A stretch of 64,000 nucleotides of DNA, taken from NCBI RefSeq assembly GCF_028583425.1, contig NC_072797.1, positions 23,780,001 through 23,844,000 on the forward strand. Reading direction: 5' to 3'. This DNA comes from Eublepharis macularius (taxonomy: Eukaryota; Chordata; Lepidosauria; Squamata; Eublepharidae). Position numbers and translations under genes: made by a program. Below the pieces are notes generated by a model that was not told the DNA's origin, did not search any database, and was given only the letters and a program-made list of their open reading frames with translations. Positions 1 through 11,315 of the stretch are shown in pieces. Each line of letters starts with the position of its first letter. Position 1 is the stretch's first letter.

Positions 1-505
1 TTGCATAAGACCTCTGTGGCAATATGGCAAGAAACATCTCAAAGAGAAGCAAGAAAGAAACTGAACATGTACAGGGCAATCCAGAGAACGGCCAGCACCC
101 TTAGAACTCAGACCCAGTTTAAATAGGACATCAGGTAGGCTTCACAACGAATCCATACCCGTGCAGGCTTCTATGGTCCGAGAACTGGATATAAATTTAA
201 CTGCTGCCTTAACTAATACTGGCCCACAGATCCTTGGTATGCTACCTACACAGGCATCATTAACATGCATTATGTGTGACACAGAGTAGGTTAAGCCTTC
301 ACGAGTAAGTTCTTTAAAAAATCACTCTTGGCATCATATTTAAATTGGCCCCAAGTGTCCCTGCAATCAGAGTTGAATCTGAATCTCATCGACTGCAGTG
401 TTATCTAGGCATTGTTAAATTTCTCTCGATTGGCAACCACTTACGGTTTTAGCAGATCAGCAGTATAAAGAACGGATTAAAAACACCTAGAAATTGCACT
501 TCTAT

Positions 506-528
506 CATCATCATCATCATCATCATCT
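506..528 (+). repeat. (ATC)n microsatellite
   Basis: About eight ATC/TCA trinucleotide units in a row. Confidence 0.9.
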
Positions 529-1144
529 CCCTCCCAATATGACATTAATTATGATCTTGGTTCTTCAGTATTTCTACAGTAATGAACATAAGGATGAATG
601 GATGGAATTAAGTGATATGAATTTCATTGTAACCTGTGGTTTGGCTTAAAAATAAACGTATTATTGTATTTATGAAACTGTTTGATGCTGAACAAATTCT
701 TAATTTTTGAGTGCTGCTAGACATGCTATAATTCTTGGCAGACCAGATCTGTTGTGGTGTTGTTATAATCTCATACAGTCTTCAGAAATCTATTCAATAC
801 CCCATTACTGATGTTTTTACCCAGGGTCATGGAGCTTTGACCACAGAAGGTCAGTCCCTAATATTTCTGGGTAAAGGGCAGCAGGTATCAGAGTTGAAAA
901 AGACCCCAATCCATGAATTTGGAGAGCTGCTCTCAGTTAACAGTGGACTTTCCAAAAGCTACATGTGTGAGGAATGGTTGCTTTGGTATAAAGCCATTTC
1001 ATATTTTTTCTACAGCTTGTACCAGCAGATCAGGTTTCAAAAAGAAAAGTCTGACCATCAGCAATAAACCAACGTCTTTCAAACCCATAGTCATTTAAAA
1101 AAATTAATCAAAATGAGAAAAGATGGAGGAGCTTGAGACATTAG

Positions 1145-1392
1145 CAGGGCTTTTTTTCAGGGGGAACGTAGGGGAACGGAGTTCTGGAACCTCTTGAAAA
1201 TGGTCACATGGCTGGTGGCCCCGCCCCCTGATCTCCAGACAGAGGGGAGTTTAGATTGACCTCTGCGCGGAGGGCAATCTCAACTCCCCTCTGTCTGGAG
1301 ATCAGGGGGCGGGGCCACCAGCCATGTGACCATTTTTTCCGAGGGCAGCCCACTGAGTTCCACCACCTCTTTTCCCAGAAAAAAAAGCCCTG
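1145..1392 (+). mobile_element. Foldback hAT-like MITE (family F), copy 1
   Basis: Starts CAGGGCTTTTTTTC and ends AAAAAAGCCCTG, with an exact 8-bp duplication GACATTAG at 1137-1144 and 1393-1400. The two arms around the centre (about 1262) are inverted copies containing CTCCAGACAGAGGGGAG. Termini and 8-bp target duplications fit the hAT superfamily; there is no transposase. Confidence 0.9.
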
Positions 1393-1634
1393 GACATTAG
1401 TGCATATCAAAAATAAAAATTTTACAGGGCAGCAGAAGCAAATTTTACAATTTATTTATTTATTTCATTTATAGTCCGCCTTTCTCATTGAGACTCAAGG
1501 CAGATTACACAGTGTGAGATTAGTACAGCCACTTTCAAGGATTTTTTCATAAACAGAGCCATAGAGTAAATAAACAATTTACAAAGACACAGCATTAGCG
1601 AGAATCCATACAGTTAAAGAAATGTTGAAACAGA

Positions 1635-1806
1635 ACATAAGCAATCCTGAACAGAGTTATACTCTTCTAAACTGATTTACAGTGCAATCCTATGGAGAGT
1701 TACTCCAGTCTAATCCCATTGACTTCAATAGGCTTAGACTGGAGTAACTCTCCATAGGATTGCACTGCTAGAATGGTATAACTCTGTTTAGAATTGCATT
1801 GCAAGA
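1635..1806. mobile_element. Two nested palindromic MITEs (family C)
   Basis: The inner copy (about 1680-1769) is a near-perfect palindrome: AGTGCAATCCTATGGAGAG, with its inverse ending at 1769. Around it lie half-elements of the same family (CAATCCTGAACAGAGTTATA at about 1642; the complement TATAACTCTGTTTAGAATTG at about 1779), consistent with one family C copy inserted into another. Confidence 0.75.
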
Positions 1807-3212
1807 TTTACTGCTGCCCTGTAAAATGTTGATTTTAATATTCACTAATTTCTCATATTTTTCTAACTCGGGTTCCCCCATCCTTTCTATACACCGCAAA
1901 TCACGATCATGACATGACCACGGAGTCTTCCAACCCTACTGTTGTTCATTAGGATAATGCAAGGATTTTTAAGAATAACTTTCAATCTTGCTTCATAAGC
2001 TTCGATGCTTGCATTAAAACTGAAGAAAAAAAATTAATGAAAGCACATTAATTTGGGGCGCGTTTTTGTGTGTGTGGATAAACTGGCCAAAGCCAGACAT
2101 TTGCAAATCTTGTTAATTTTTAGGGGACAGTGTTAAGCACAAAGTGGGTCAGAAGTAAAATTTTGCATTTTCTGGGTTTTCCTCTGCTTCTTATTCTACC
2201 TTCTATTTACTCCTTTTTAGCATTTTGGTGGGTTATAATAAAAACATAGGCCCTAATCCAGCTCTAGTTCTGTGTACGACAGCTTGTAGACATGGGACAG
2301 TCATGTACATTCACATCAAAAGTCTTATCAAGTTATTTCAGAGGGCCAAAGACAAAGAATCACAATGATAATGTACATGCATAACCAGATCTACATCATC
2401 TTTGTGTACATAAGCCTACACTTGCAGGCAGACCTCATTGGCTGGATGAAGGGGAGGTCTTAAACCCCTGCACTCAAGCTTGCTTTAGCTCATTGGTTGA
2501 TGGCTTTTCCCGACTTGGTAAGAAATTGCCACTGGTGGATGAGTCCAATAGAAGGGACACAAAACTCAGAGGCAAACTTTGGAAGTGCTGCAGAACTGGG
2601 TGATCGGGTTTGAAGTTCTTCTGTGGCTTGCGTTCAAAAGGTAAAGTAAGTGATTTTTTCATGTTGCTTTCCTGTTATTAATTCTTAATACTTTTTTTAA
2701 ACAAAGAAAATAAACAATGGACCTTTGTTCCCAGCGTCACTATCGCATGATAACTTTGGCACCTGTTTTAAAGAAAGAAGCTTTAATAAATAAAGGAAAG
2801 GAAACTCATGACTGTAATAAATAATCATCATAATAACTTAAAATATCAATAAATATCTTCTCTATATTTGTCTCTGACTGGATGCATTGCACCAAGTAGT
2901 CTGTTCACTCATGACGACCCCAAATAGAAACGTAGTTAATTAAGTAAGTGATCTTAGTCCTTTTGTAAACAACACAACAACAACAAAAAGATCCATGTGG
3001 TTTCATGGTGTAGCCCAGCCAAGAACGAGTGATTAAAAACACAACTTGTCTTCGCAGGGAACAGGGAAGAGCTGAACTCTAAATAATCAGCATGTTTCAA
3101 AAGTGAGACGGAATTAATAAATTGGCCACCCTTTCACAAAAAGGTTGTTAGATTTGGTTTTGAAGGACCTTTTGAAACTTCACCTAGTTAACTTAAGGAG
3201 CCCGTTCATGAC

Positions 3213-3605
3213 TAAAGATGGGCACGAACCGAAACACGAACCAAAATTAAGCACAAACCAGGCCAGTTCGTGTTTTGCGAACCACGGTTCGTCAGATCCC
3301 ATTTCTGACGAACCGCCATGAACTTTTAGGCTGGTTTGTTTGGTTCATCACTGCAGACAGCCTGGTGCCAATCAATCAGTTTCCTAGGCAACAGGGGATG
3401 GACTTCCTGCAGACCCTCTGCTGACCCGGAAGTGACCTTCTGCTGACCCAGAAGTGATGATTTTCTGACCTGGTTGCAACGTTTTCACGAACCAAACGAA
3501 CCAGTTTGCGAACCAGGGGCAGGTTCGTGAAAGTTCGTGGTTTGTGAAATTTGACGAACCACAAACCACATGGTTTGGGCTTTTTTCAGTTCATGCCCAT
3601 CTCTA
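3213..3605. mobile_element. hAT-like element rich in GAACC motifs (family G), copy 1
   Basis: Terminal inverted repeats TAAAGATGGGCACGAAC and the complement of TTCATGCCCATCTCTA. The 8-bp duplication TTCATGAC is at 3205-3212 and 3606-3613. The interior carries many GAACCA / TGGTTC words on both strands and a central ACCCGGAAGTGA-type repeat. Non-coding; short open frames here are shadows. Confidence 0.88.
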
Positions 3606-3864
3606 TTCATGACTATCCTTTAGTATATTAAAATATTTCCAACATCTCATTCCATCCTCAATAGCGTGGATACTTTCTCACGCTACCGGGTGATGTGGGC
3701 AGTCCAGAAGCCCTTCTAAGGAGCCCATGTTAGAGTTCCTCCCATGTTCACGTTACTGAAACTTTCTGACACTGACATGGAGAACTGCAATGCAGGCTCC
3801 TTCCATGTGGTCAGGGACTTCTCATGTTATCTTGGTGGGTCAAGGAGCAGCACCATTCAGTTTT

Positions 3865-4105
3865 ACATAGTGGTTGAGTGGCAGGATTCTAATCTGGAGA
3901 ACCGAGTTTGATTCCCCACTCCTGTGCCTGAAGCCAGCTGGGTGACCTTGGGTCAGTCACAGCTCTTTCAGACCTCTCTCAGCCAAACCCACCTACAGGA
4001 TGATTGTTATGAGGATAATGATAACATACTTTGTAAACTGCTCTGAGTGTGGCATTAAGTTGTCCTGAAGAGCGGTATATAAATTGACTGTTATTATTAT
4101 TTTAC
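3865..4105 (+). mobile_element. tRNA-headed CORE/MIR-like SINE
   Basis: TAGTGGTTGAGTGGCAGGAT (box A) and GTTTGATTCCCCACTCC (box B); the core AGCTGGGTGACCTTGGGTCA; tail TGAAGAGCGGTATATAAATT with (TTA)n. Confidence 0.85.
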
Positions 4106-5364
4106 CGTAGCATGAGTCAGAAAAGAACTCAATGGTTCCAATGCCACCAAGAAAAACTTATCATGACTGATGGCCTCTTGGTATAACAAAGGACGCTCTG
4201 TGCCCACTTCCTTGTCGCACCTAGCATCCATGCTCATGATTCGTGCCAATGGATTGAGCACTGCAAGTATAGCTCCAGGATGACAATTATGGCTGTCATC
4301 CTGAACAGTACAAATCACGTACTCAATAGTAGAGGCTTCTGAATACAGTGCACTTTTTCTCACTCAGCACAGGCCTTCAGGGAGAGCAGGCAGGCATGCA
4401 CAGCTACCTGCATGTTTTGCTGTGTTTGTGATTAAAACAGGAAAGCATGGGTGTTAGTGATAAGGAGAAGCTATTAGGCTATCCCCAAACATGTGATTCT
4501 ACTTTCTCAAAGCAGCTATTCTCCCCTCCTGAAATTCAGACTGCCTTCTCTTCTGCCTTAACTTCTTTCCATGTTCATGTTCCTCCCTTCCACACATCCT
4601 TAGGATCTTTATGTGCACCCAGGATAAGCAGGTGCCCCATATAAGTAAATGCATTTACATTTCTAATGGGTAGATTTAGTTGGTGCCAATCCATGCACCT
4701 ATGCCCTCAGGTGGAACAGGTAGTTGGCAAAGATGAATGGAGTAAGGAGGAGATGTGGGAACCACCATAAACTAGCATTGATAATATATATATTTGTGTC
4801 TAAGGGTTATCTCTCTGACTTCATTTCCTTTTGCCATATTATCTGGCACTAATATGACCTATATGCCCGTTCATCTCAAAAACCTTAAAATTACCACACT
4901 CTCTCTTAAATGCGAAGGTCAAATTGTGCCTATGTACTGGAATTAAGGCCAGTGGTTGTTGGTTGTTACTTCCAGTTCTAGGACTAGAAAAACTTGAGAG
5001 TGAAGCAAGTTATTAAACAGAAGTTGTGTTGTTAAGCACCAGCCTAGCCAAGTATTGCCAATGATGGGTCACCTCAAGCGAACGGTGTAGATTATCTCCA
5101 TCCATCCTGGATCTCTCCCCTGAGCTTTGCCACCTAGTATTTTGCCTTCCTGTAGAAACAAAAAAGCCCGAACTGTTGCCTCTTCTCCAATTCTCCTGTA
5201 CCGGATTTCAACTAACCAGGCTCCCACGACCACTGCTCTCCTGTATGCTTGGTCCTCTTCCTTCATTCTAAGCCATCATTCCATTTCTTTGGGAGCCTTG
5301 GTCCCTTCTTTGCCATTTTTAGCAGGAATGCAAGAGCGTAGCACTGTCTGGACACAAAAGGACG

Positions 5365-5855
5365 TCAGACACATCCACATTTTTTAGCGGAATGTTTTCT
5401 TAATATATGGTAAGTTGTTAGGTCATCATCCAAAAATGAAAGGTCATCATCAAAAGCAATGGGTCTGCAGCAAGGCTGTGGTCTGATTTTGTCACTGACC
5501 AACTTTCTATTTTGAGTTAAATTGTTTAAAATTTGGTCATACAAGGTTACAGCGGATTCACACGTCCCACTACAGTATCGGAAAATAAGCTCTTCTTTGG
5601 TGGAGTATCCCAAACCCAAGTCAGTCACATTTAAATGTATCTCTGCTAGGACACAATCCCGGTTTTTGACCTTTTGGCCTCTCCGTCCCTTTCTGCTGCT
5701 GGAGTTACTGTTTTTTGCTGAATTTTGCCGGTTTCTTTCCCGTTTTGAAAAAAACGGAGCTGGTTTATCTGGTGATCTCTTCAGTCTTTTGATTGTTGCT
5801 TGAATAAAATCCACTACATCACCAAGATGCTTGGGATAGTTCTCAGGCATATTCG
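5365..5855 (-). CDS. GDNF: GDNF exon 3: furin site and mature cystine-knot domain
   Basis: This last coding exon of glial cell line-derived neurotrophic factor encodes residues 58(part)-220 of the long form. GDNF is a secreted dimeric ligand of the TGF-beta superfamily that binds GFRalpha1 and signals through RET. The minus strand shows a pyrimidine-rich acceptor ending AACAG just before 5855, then CG completing a Ser codon, then N-M-P-E-N-Y-P. The dibasic site K-R-L-K-R (residues 80-84) precedes mature S-P-D-K. The seven family cysteines are at residues 125, 152, 156, 186, 187, 217 and 219. The glycosylation sequons NVT (N133) and NLT (N169) fall at mature positions 49 and 85, as in human. 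The TGA stop is at 5365-5367. The mature part is 136 residues against 134 in human, because of single-residue insertions before the CC pair (I-R-P-Q-P) and near the second finger tip (D-L-T-T-Y). Family assignment is secure. Confidence 0.98.
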
Positions 5856-6019
5856 CTGTTTTGAAAAGAAAGAAAATAGTTTGGTGAATATTTATCTATA
5901 AACATTCTGACTTGTTTGGTCATCATAGAGTTGCAGGGTAACAATTATATTATCACCAAAATTCAATCTTTCCTTGACCGTATTTAATACAGGTTTAACA
6001 TGTCTTACAAACACTGAAT

Positions 6020-6270
6020 CCTGAATTCTCTCTAGAAGCTTAAATGACTAAACTGAGGCTATTATACTTGGTTCACATCATAGTCCTAGGAAAAGTTGAA
6101 GGCAGAAGGAAAAGAGGAAGACCTAACATGAGATGGATTGACTCAATAAAGGCAGTCACAGCCTTCAGTTTGAGCAAGACTGTCAACGAAAAGACATTTT
6201 GGAGGTCATTAATTCTTAGGGTCACCAAGTCAGAACTGGCTTGATGGCACAGAACACACACACAAACATT
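6020..6270 (+). mobile_element. Bov-B/RTE LINE 3' end
   Basis: The frame at 6044-6244 reads V-E-G-R-R-K-R-G-R-P-N-M-R-W-I-D-S-I-K, then T-F-W-R-S-L-I-L, the C-terminal signature of squamate Bov-B-type reverse transcriptases. The 3' end GGGTCACCAAGTCAGAACTG then GATGGCACAG and (ACAC)n is the tail shared with Bov-B-mobilised SINEs. About 170 bp from GDNF exon 3. Confidence 0.82.
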
Positions 6271-6867
6271 ATTGCAAAACTGTGGCTAACATCTTCCTTC
6301 GGATCAAAGGCAGTTTTCTTCATAACAAGGTCAGACAATTTTTTTTTTTTGCTTTCCTTTGCTTCTGCTTAAAAACAAAAAGGGACTGTGGGCCAAATGT
6401 TGTAAATGGTGTTCAAATGATGCAAAAGAGATTTGCAAGCTGATTAGCTTAATCCTCCTACTATAACTCTCACTTCATTAATGACAGCTTATGCAACAAT
6501 AAACAAACACGGTAAGTGTTTAAGGAACCACAATACGGTTAACTGCTTTTGCTGCAACAGAAATGCAACCTGATCATGTTCTTATTTGCTGAGACGCCAG
6601 ACCTAATGAGTTCATTTGGAGTTATTCCCAAGCAAATGTGCATAGGATTGTGGCCTAACACGTTTACCCATTGAAAGAACTGAAATAAAGTCAAATTAGC
6701 AACGGAAAAATCAGGGCAAAGCCTTTGATCTTTTAACGGATCTATATGAATGTATCTATTCAGTATTCCCACCCCCCAATTATATTGTATTTAATAGTGG
6801 GGGTTAGAATTTGCTATGCCAAAAACTGTAAAATGACCTACATCCTGTCTTTAGAAGAACAAGGAAG

Positions 6868-6958
6868 TAAAGAGTGCCATCCTAAGCAAAGTTACACCCT
6901 TCTAACTCACTCTACTGTAGTCAATGGGCTTAGAATGTGTGCTTAGAACTGCACTGTA
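6868..6958. mobile_element. Palindromic MITE (family C)
   Basis: GTGCCATCCTAAGCAAAGTT...CTTAGAACTGCACTG; a decayed palindrome with the family core CTTCTAA / GGGCTTAGAA. Confidence 0.7.
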
Positions 6959-7367
6959 AAACAACCAATTTTATAAGGATCGAAGAAGCAAGATAATAAA
7001 GTAATAAATTTGCTCCAAATTGGTCTTCCTTTATTTCTGGAGAAACGAAGAATATGCTTCATATGAGATGACATACTTCTTTTGTCCAACTGTCTGCAAG
7101 TTGAATTTTTCTTGCAAGTCCCCAGCCCACCCTGTAGCTCCGCACATTCCCTGAGATTCTTCACTCGATGTTCAGGAAATCCCTAAGAATAGCAGTGGGC
7201 ATTAAGTGGGAGCCTAGAATGGGAGGGTAATTAAAAAATTGCTCCCACCCACAGCATTGGAAATGTGCTTGCTCCAGCAAAATGTGACAGTATGATCCAA
7301 TTTGTAAGGTTAATGTTTGGTGGTATTTTGTATTTATTGAAAAAAGATCTCACTGAAGATATATACA

Positions 7368-7540
7368 TTGGGGGTGGAGCCTGGAAAGGGTTAGGTTTGG
7401 GGAGAGGTGGGACCTCAGAAGGGCATAATGCCACAGAGTCCACCCTCCAAAGCAGCTATTTTTAACAGGGGAACTGATCTTTGCATCTGGAGATCAGTTG
7501 TAATTCCAGGAGTCTCCAGCCTCCAACCCTAGCAATGGGG
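7368..7540 (+). repeat. Dispersed repeat family B
   Basis: GGGGTGGAGCCTGGAAAGGG, GGGACCTCAGAAGGGCATAA, then CTGGAGATCAGTTGTAATTC. Shared with 11105-11315 and 14670-14865. About 200 bp, non-coding. Confidence 0.75.
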
Positions 7541-9014
7541 GGGGGAGGGGGAGAGAGCTATGTACCTCAAAAAGGTTGCACTAAGCTCTGCATCCCTTCC
7601 ATCATCTGTTAAAAGTTTCTTTTTCATTCCCAGCTGATTTGCAGTGCAGCTTTGCTCTATCTCAGCTGTTAAGAGGGACAGCGGGGTTGTTAAGTAGGGG
7701 GTAGAGGGTTGTCACAATTGTTGGTGCATCCGACGCTCCTGCATCAATTTGACAGATGGAAAAGAGGCAAGCAGTAAGGCTGTGTTGGGGTGCGCAGACG
7801 CCATCCCCATCCATTTCCACTCCGCTGGCTGTTGCTTTGGCAGCAGGAGGTGCCTTTTCCTGCGAGGCAGCCTTTGTTTTGAATGACGATCTGGGTTCAT
7901 CGTTATTCATATTCAGCATTCCCAGTCCAATCTAGTGATTTCTGCATCAAGGAGCAAGCAGTGTGCCTGCTCCACCCTCAAACCAGTCAATCACTGCTGG
8001 TGGATCACTTATCGGGAAACACATGCTCACATTCACTGCGCTTATCAAGGTGACCCCAGCAGAGGTCTCGCAACAAGGCTCCCATTCTTTTTAATGGGGA
8101 CTATGCTTGAAAACTTCACAGTAGATTCTATTTTAAATAAGACCCTTCCTGCCCGCTTAATTAGATGTTCTTGAAGAGAGTAGGGAAGACGAGCTGTCCT
8201 TGTCTTTCGATCTTTCCATAACATGCTCCGAAGCCAGAAAAAGCAAGCGCAACCATGTAGTGGCAGATAATCCTAATACTAAACAGGTCCTTTCCAGTCA
8301 CTGAGTTTATTGCAGAGGAATCAAAATTCGCTTTTATTGTGCTGAAACCTTAACAGGATTTAAACAATTAAAACTGATACCTGCAAATAAGAACAGGCTC
8401 AGTAGCAAAATGTGTATGGTGAAATGGAAACCTGATAGCGGCATTCATGAATGAAATATAACATCAAAGATACCGAGGTCAACTAATCTTTAAATGATTA
8501 ATGGTGTGCTGGTTCATTACCTTACCTGCTAGCTTGCCAGAGTTTGGGGGGTGGGGGTGGGATGATGAGTCTATCCTCCGATTTAGAATTCCCCATCAAA
8601 ACTGACATTTTCAGTGGTGACTGTTCTTGCTTATCAGATGGTGAAGTGTTAAATGCCTTCAAGCATCTGATTCCAGATCCATTTACAAAAATGGTATCTC
8701 TGGCAAAGAATAGCATCTGAATGGTGCTATTTTTCCTGTCATACCTCTAGGATCTCTATTTTCTGGGAGCCATCAGAATTCGCAGGTGAAAAGAGCTCAA
8801 GGTTGTTTTTTTTTTTAAAAAAACTCTGTCTCTTCTGTATCGTTAATATTTTCACATAACCTGGGTAGGGGGGAAGAGTGTCAAAGAAAATGCTGGAGAT
8901 CAACCATCTCCTCAGCCAAGCCAACAATTCTGTAAAAGTGGAATGTATCATTGGCACTTACTACATGATTGTTCTGACAGATGCTGTCCAGAATTACTGT
9001 CTCTTAATTAAGAC

Positions 9015-9266
9015 CAGGACTTTTTTTCAGCTGGAACGCGGTGGAACGGAGTTCTGGAACCTCGAAAATGGTCACATGGCTGGTGGCCCTGCCCCCTGAT
9101 CTCCAGACAGAGGGGAGTTGAGATTGCCCTCCGTGCCACTCTCAACTGGCAATCTCAACTCCCCTCTGTCTGGAGATCAGGGGGCGGGGCCACCAGCCAT
9201 GTGACCATTTTCTCTGAGGGGAACCCACTGAGTTCCACCACCTCTTTTCCCAGAAAAAAAGCCCCG
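9015..9266 (+). mobile_element. Foldback hAT-like MITE (family F), copy 2
   Basis: Same structure as the element at 1145. The exact 8-bp duplication ATTAAGAC flanks it at 9007-9014 and 9267-9274. Termini are slightly decayed (CAGGAC / GCCCCG). Confidence 0.9.
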
Positions 9267-9479
9267 ATTAAGACAAATGTAAAATCATCCTCAGACAGAT
9301 TGGGATGCCCCTGGTTCAAGTTCCCCACTCTGCCAAGGAAACTTGCTGGGTTAACATGGGCCGTTCTCTCTCAGCCTAACCTACCTCACAAGATTGCTGT
9401 GAGAATAAAATGCACAAGGAGAAGATGTATGCTAGCCTGAGACTCTTTTTAATCTGCAGGCATTTTGTTGAGGAGGTGT

Positions 9480-9572
9480 GTGTTAACAGGGATTTATTTT
9501 TATGTTTTAATCTTGGATTTGTAAGCCACCCTAACCAGAGGGGAAAGGCAAGAGTATAAATATTTAATAAAA
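9480..9572 (+). mobile_element. LINE/SINE 3' end (GTAAGCCACC type)
   Basis: GATTTGTAAGCCACCCTAAC, then AAGGCAAGAGTATAAATATT with A/T tail. The same motif occurs at 59498-59590 (+, partly doubled) and in reverse at 1441-1520, 31878-31940, 41543-41690 and 56698-56820. Confidence 0.55.
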
Positions 9573-9944
9573 TATAAGTGGCACATATTAATACTGTAAC
9601 GAATGGCATAAGAGACTCAAACAACACATTACAGGAGCAGAACCATTTGTTTCAAGCAAGGTTTAGCTCAGTCATATATAAAACAGGAGTGTGTCTGTGT
9701 CCAGCGTTTCATGCTAAATGACCAGGCGAGTGATAGTAGCAGCATCTGTCCTACTCCCATATGAATCTATCTTATTCTGAACCAGTTCAATATTGTCTGT
9801 TCTTGGAGTGGATCCTCGGAGTTCTCTGCCAAGTTAACAGCCAAGAAAATATCTTTTGTAACAGCTGCTACTGGAGGGCCAAACAGGGTTAACCAGTGGG
9901 AATCCAGGGGGTGACATATGGGGAGGGGGCATCAGGCAATGGTG

Positions 9945-10085
9945 TTTTGTCATATGCAGGAAAAACCTGGAAGTGATGTCGTGCCACTCAAAGAACTTCC
10001 AGAAACTCTATGGTATAATCATAGAATTTCTGGCAATTTCTAGAATGACATGTCACTTTGGGGTTCTCCCAGAAATGACATAATG
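9945..10085. repeat. Dispersed palindromic repeat family D
   Basis: GCAGGAAAAACCTGGAAGTG, then AACTTCCAGAAACTCTATGG and TAGAATTTCTGGCAATTTCT; ends GGTTCTCCCAGAAATGACAT. Confidence 0.68.
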
Positions 10086-10904
10086 CTGTTGCCCAATGTC
10101 TTTTTAAACATTGTTTTTTCTTCCACTGGATCCTGGAGTGCTGTGGGGTAATGGGAGCTGGGGGTGGGAAATCTTCAGCTCCCAGCAGGCTCATGGCAAG
10201 CCTAGGGCCAGTTAGGTCTGGCTCCTTCCTTCCCTGACCCATTTTCCTGAGCCAAAATGGTCCAGGTGGGAAATAATGTTGGAGCTATATGTGCTCCATA
10301 TACATCTTCAAAGTTATGCAAATAATTTCTCACCAGGGCTTTTCGGGCTTGAGAAAATGGTGGCAGGAGCCCCTCCCCCATGATATTCCCTAGCTGAATT
10401 GGGCCCCTCCAGGCTTTAAAAAATGGCATTCCTCTGTGTGACTACAGGGAAAGCAAATTGGCTCAGGGTTCCTCAGACCCAACTCATTAAAAGACTGTTC
10501 ACTGGCGATGCCAGAGACAGCATTCTTGGCGTGCTTAGCATGTACTTGACTAATAAGCTACAGCTCTTTCTGCCTCTTACATCCCACAGTGTATTCTCAT
10601 CAGGCTGTTTCCGCTGCCCGTGGCTCAATTTTTGGTTTTAGAGCCCAGCTGGCAGAAAAGTCACAACAGGAAAGAAACTTCAGGGAGATGCTTCGCATCC
10701 CCACAACCATGGCATTTCTCTCTTTTTTTGCTCTAAATATTGGTCGAGGGTTCCTGCTTGAGGATCCCTGATTGATTCAGACCCAGGCTTTGGATACAGG
10801 AAAGTGAGGCTTAGTCTGCTATGCATCTAAATGTCCTTTTGCTGTGGCTGAAATCCTCATGCCAGCAGTCTTGTTTACCCTCCACTGCTCCAGGAAGTAG
10901 CAAG

Positions 10905-11075
10905 GGGGGTGGGTGAGTGAATCCAGCAATGTCAGCTACATTGCAATGCTATTTCCAGGAAAAACCCAGAAGTGATGTGGGATAGCTGTAGGAAACACTG
11001 GAAATGCTATGGTTATCATAGAGTTTCCAGAGATTCCTAGAGCTATCCAATGTGTCACTTCTGGGCTTTAATCAA
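10905..11075. repeat. Dispersed palindromic repeat family D
   Basis: CAGGAAAAACCCAGAAGTGA at the left and GTGTCACTTCTGGGCTTT at the right, around AAACTCTATGATAACC-type inverted arms. Related copies are at 9945-10080, 60340-60545 and 62890-63140. Confidence 0.7.
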
Positions 11076-11104
11076 CCCTCTTGCCAGTTGCCAGGCTCAG
11101 CTCT

Positions 11105-11315
11105 GGTTAGGGTCGCCATCTCTGAGTTGAGAAATTCCTGGAGATTTGGGGGTGGGACCTGGGGAGGGTGGGAGCTCAGTGAGGATGTGATGCTACAGAA
11201 GCCACCCTATGAGGCTGTCATTTCCTCCCAGAGAAACAAATAATTGTTGTCTAAAGATCAGCTGTAATTCCTGGAGAACTCTAGGCCCCACCTGGAGGCT
11301 GGCAATCTAAGCCCT
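11105..11315 (+). repeat. Dispersed repeat family B
   Basis: GAAATTCCTGGAGATTTGGG, GGTGGGACCTGGGGAGGGTG and AAAGATCAGCTGTAATTCCT are family landmarks; most complete of the three copies. Confidence 0.78.

Larger units (their letters stand above)
1..5364. other. GDNF 3' UTR and downstream flank
   Basis: The sequence downstream of the GDNF stop on the minus strand. The 3' UTR length is not resolved: I see no well-placed AATAAA on the minus strand close to the stop, and an ATTAAA at about 2786-2781 is only a weak candidate. The stretch holds a (TCA)n run at about 506-528, a foldback MITE at 1145, a nested palindrome at 1640, a hAT-like element at 3213 and a CORE-SINE at 3865. The parts 1-1100 and 1850-3200 hold nothing else I can name. 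Confidence 0.6.
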
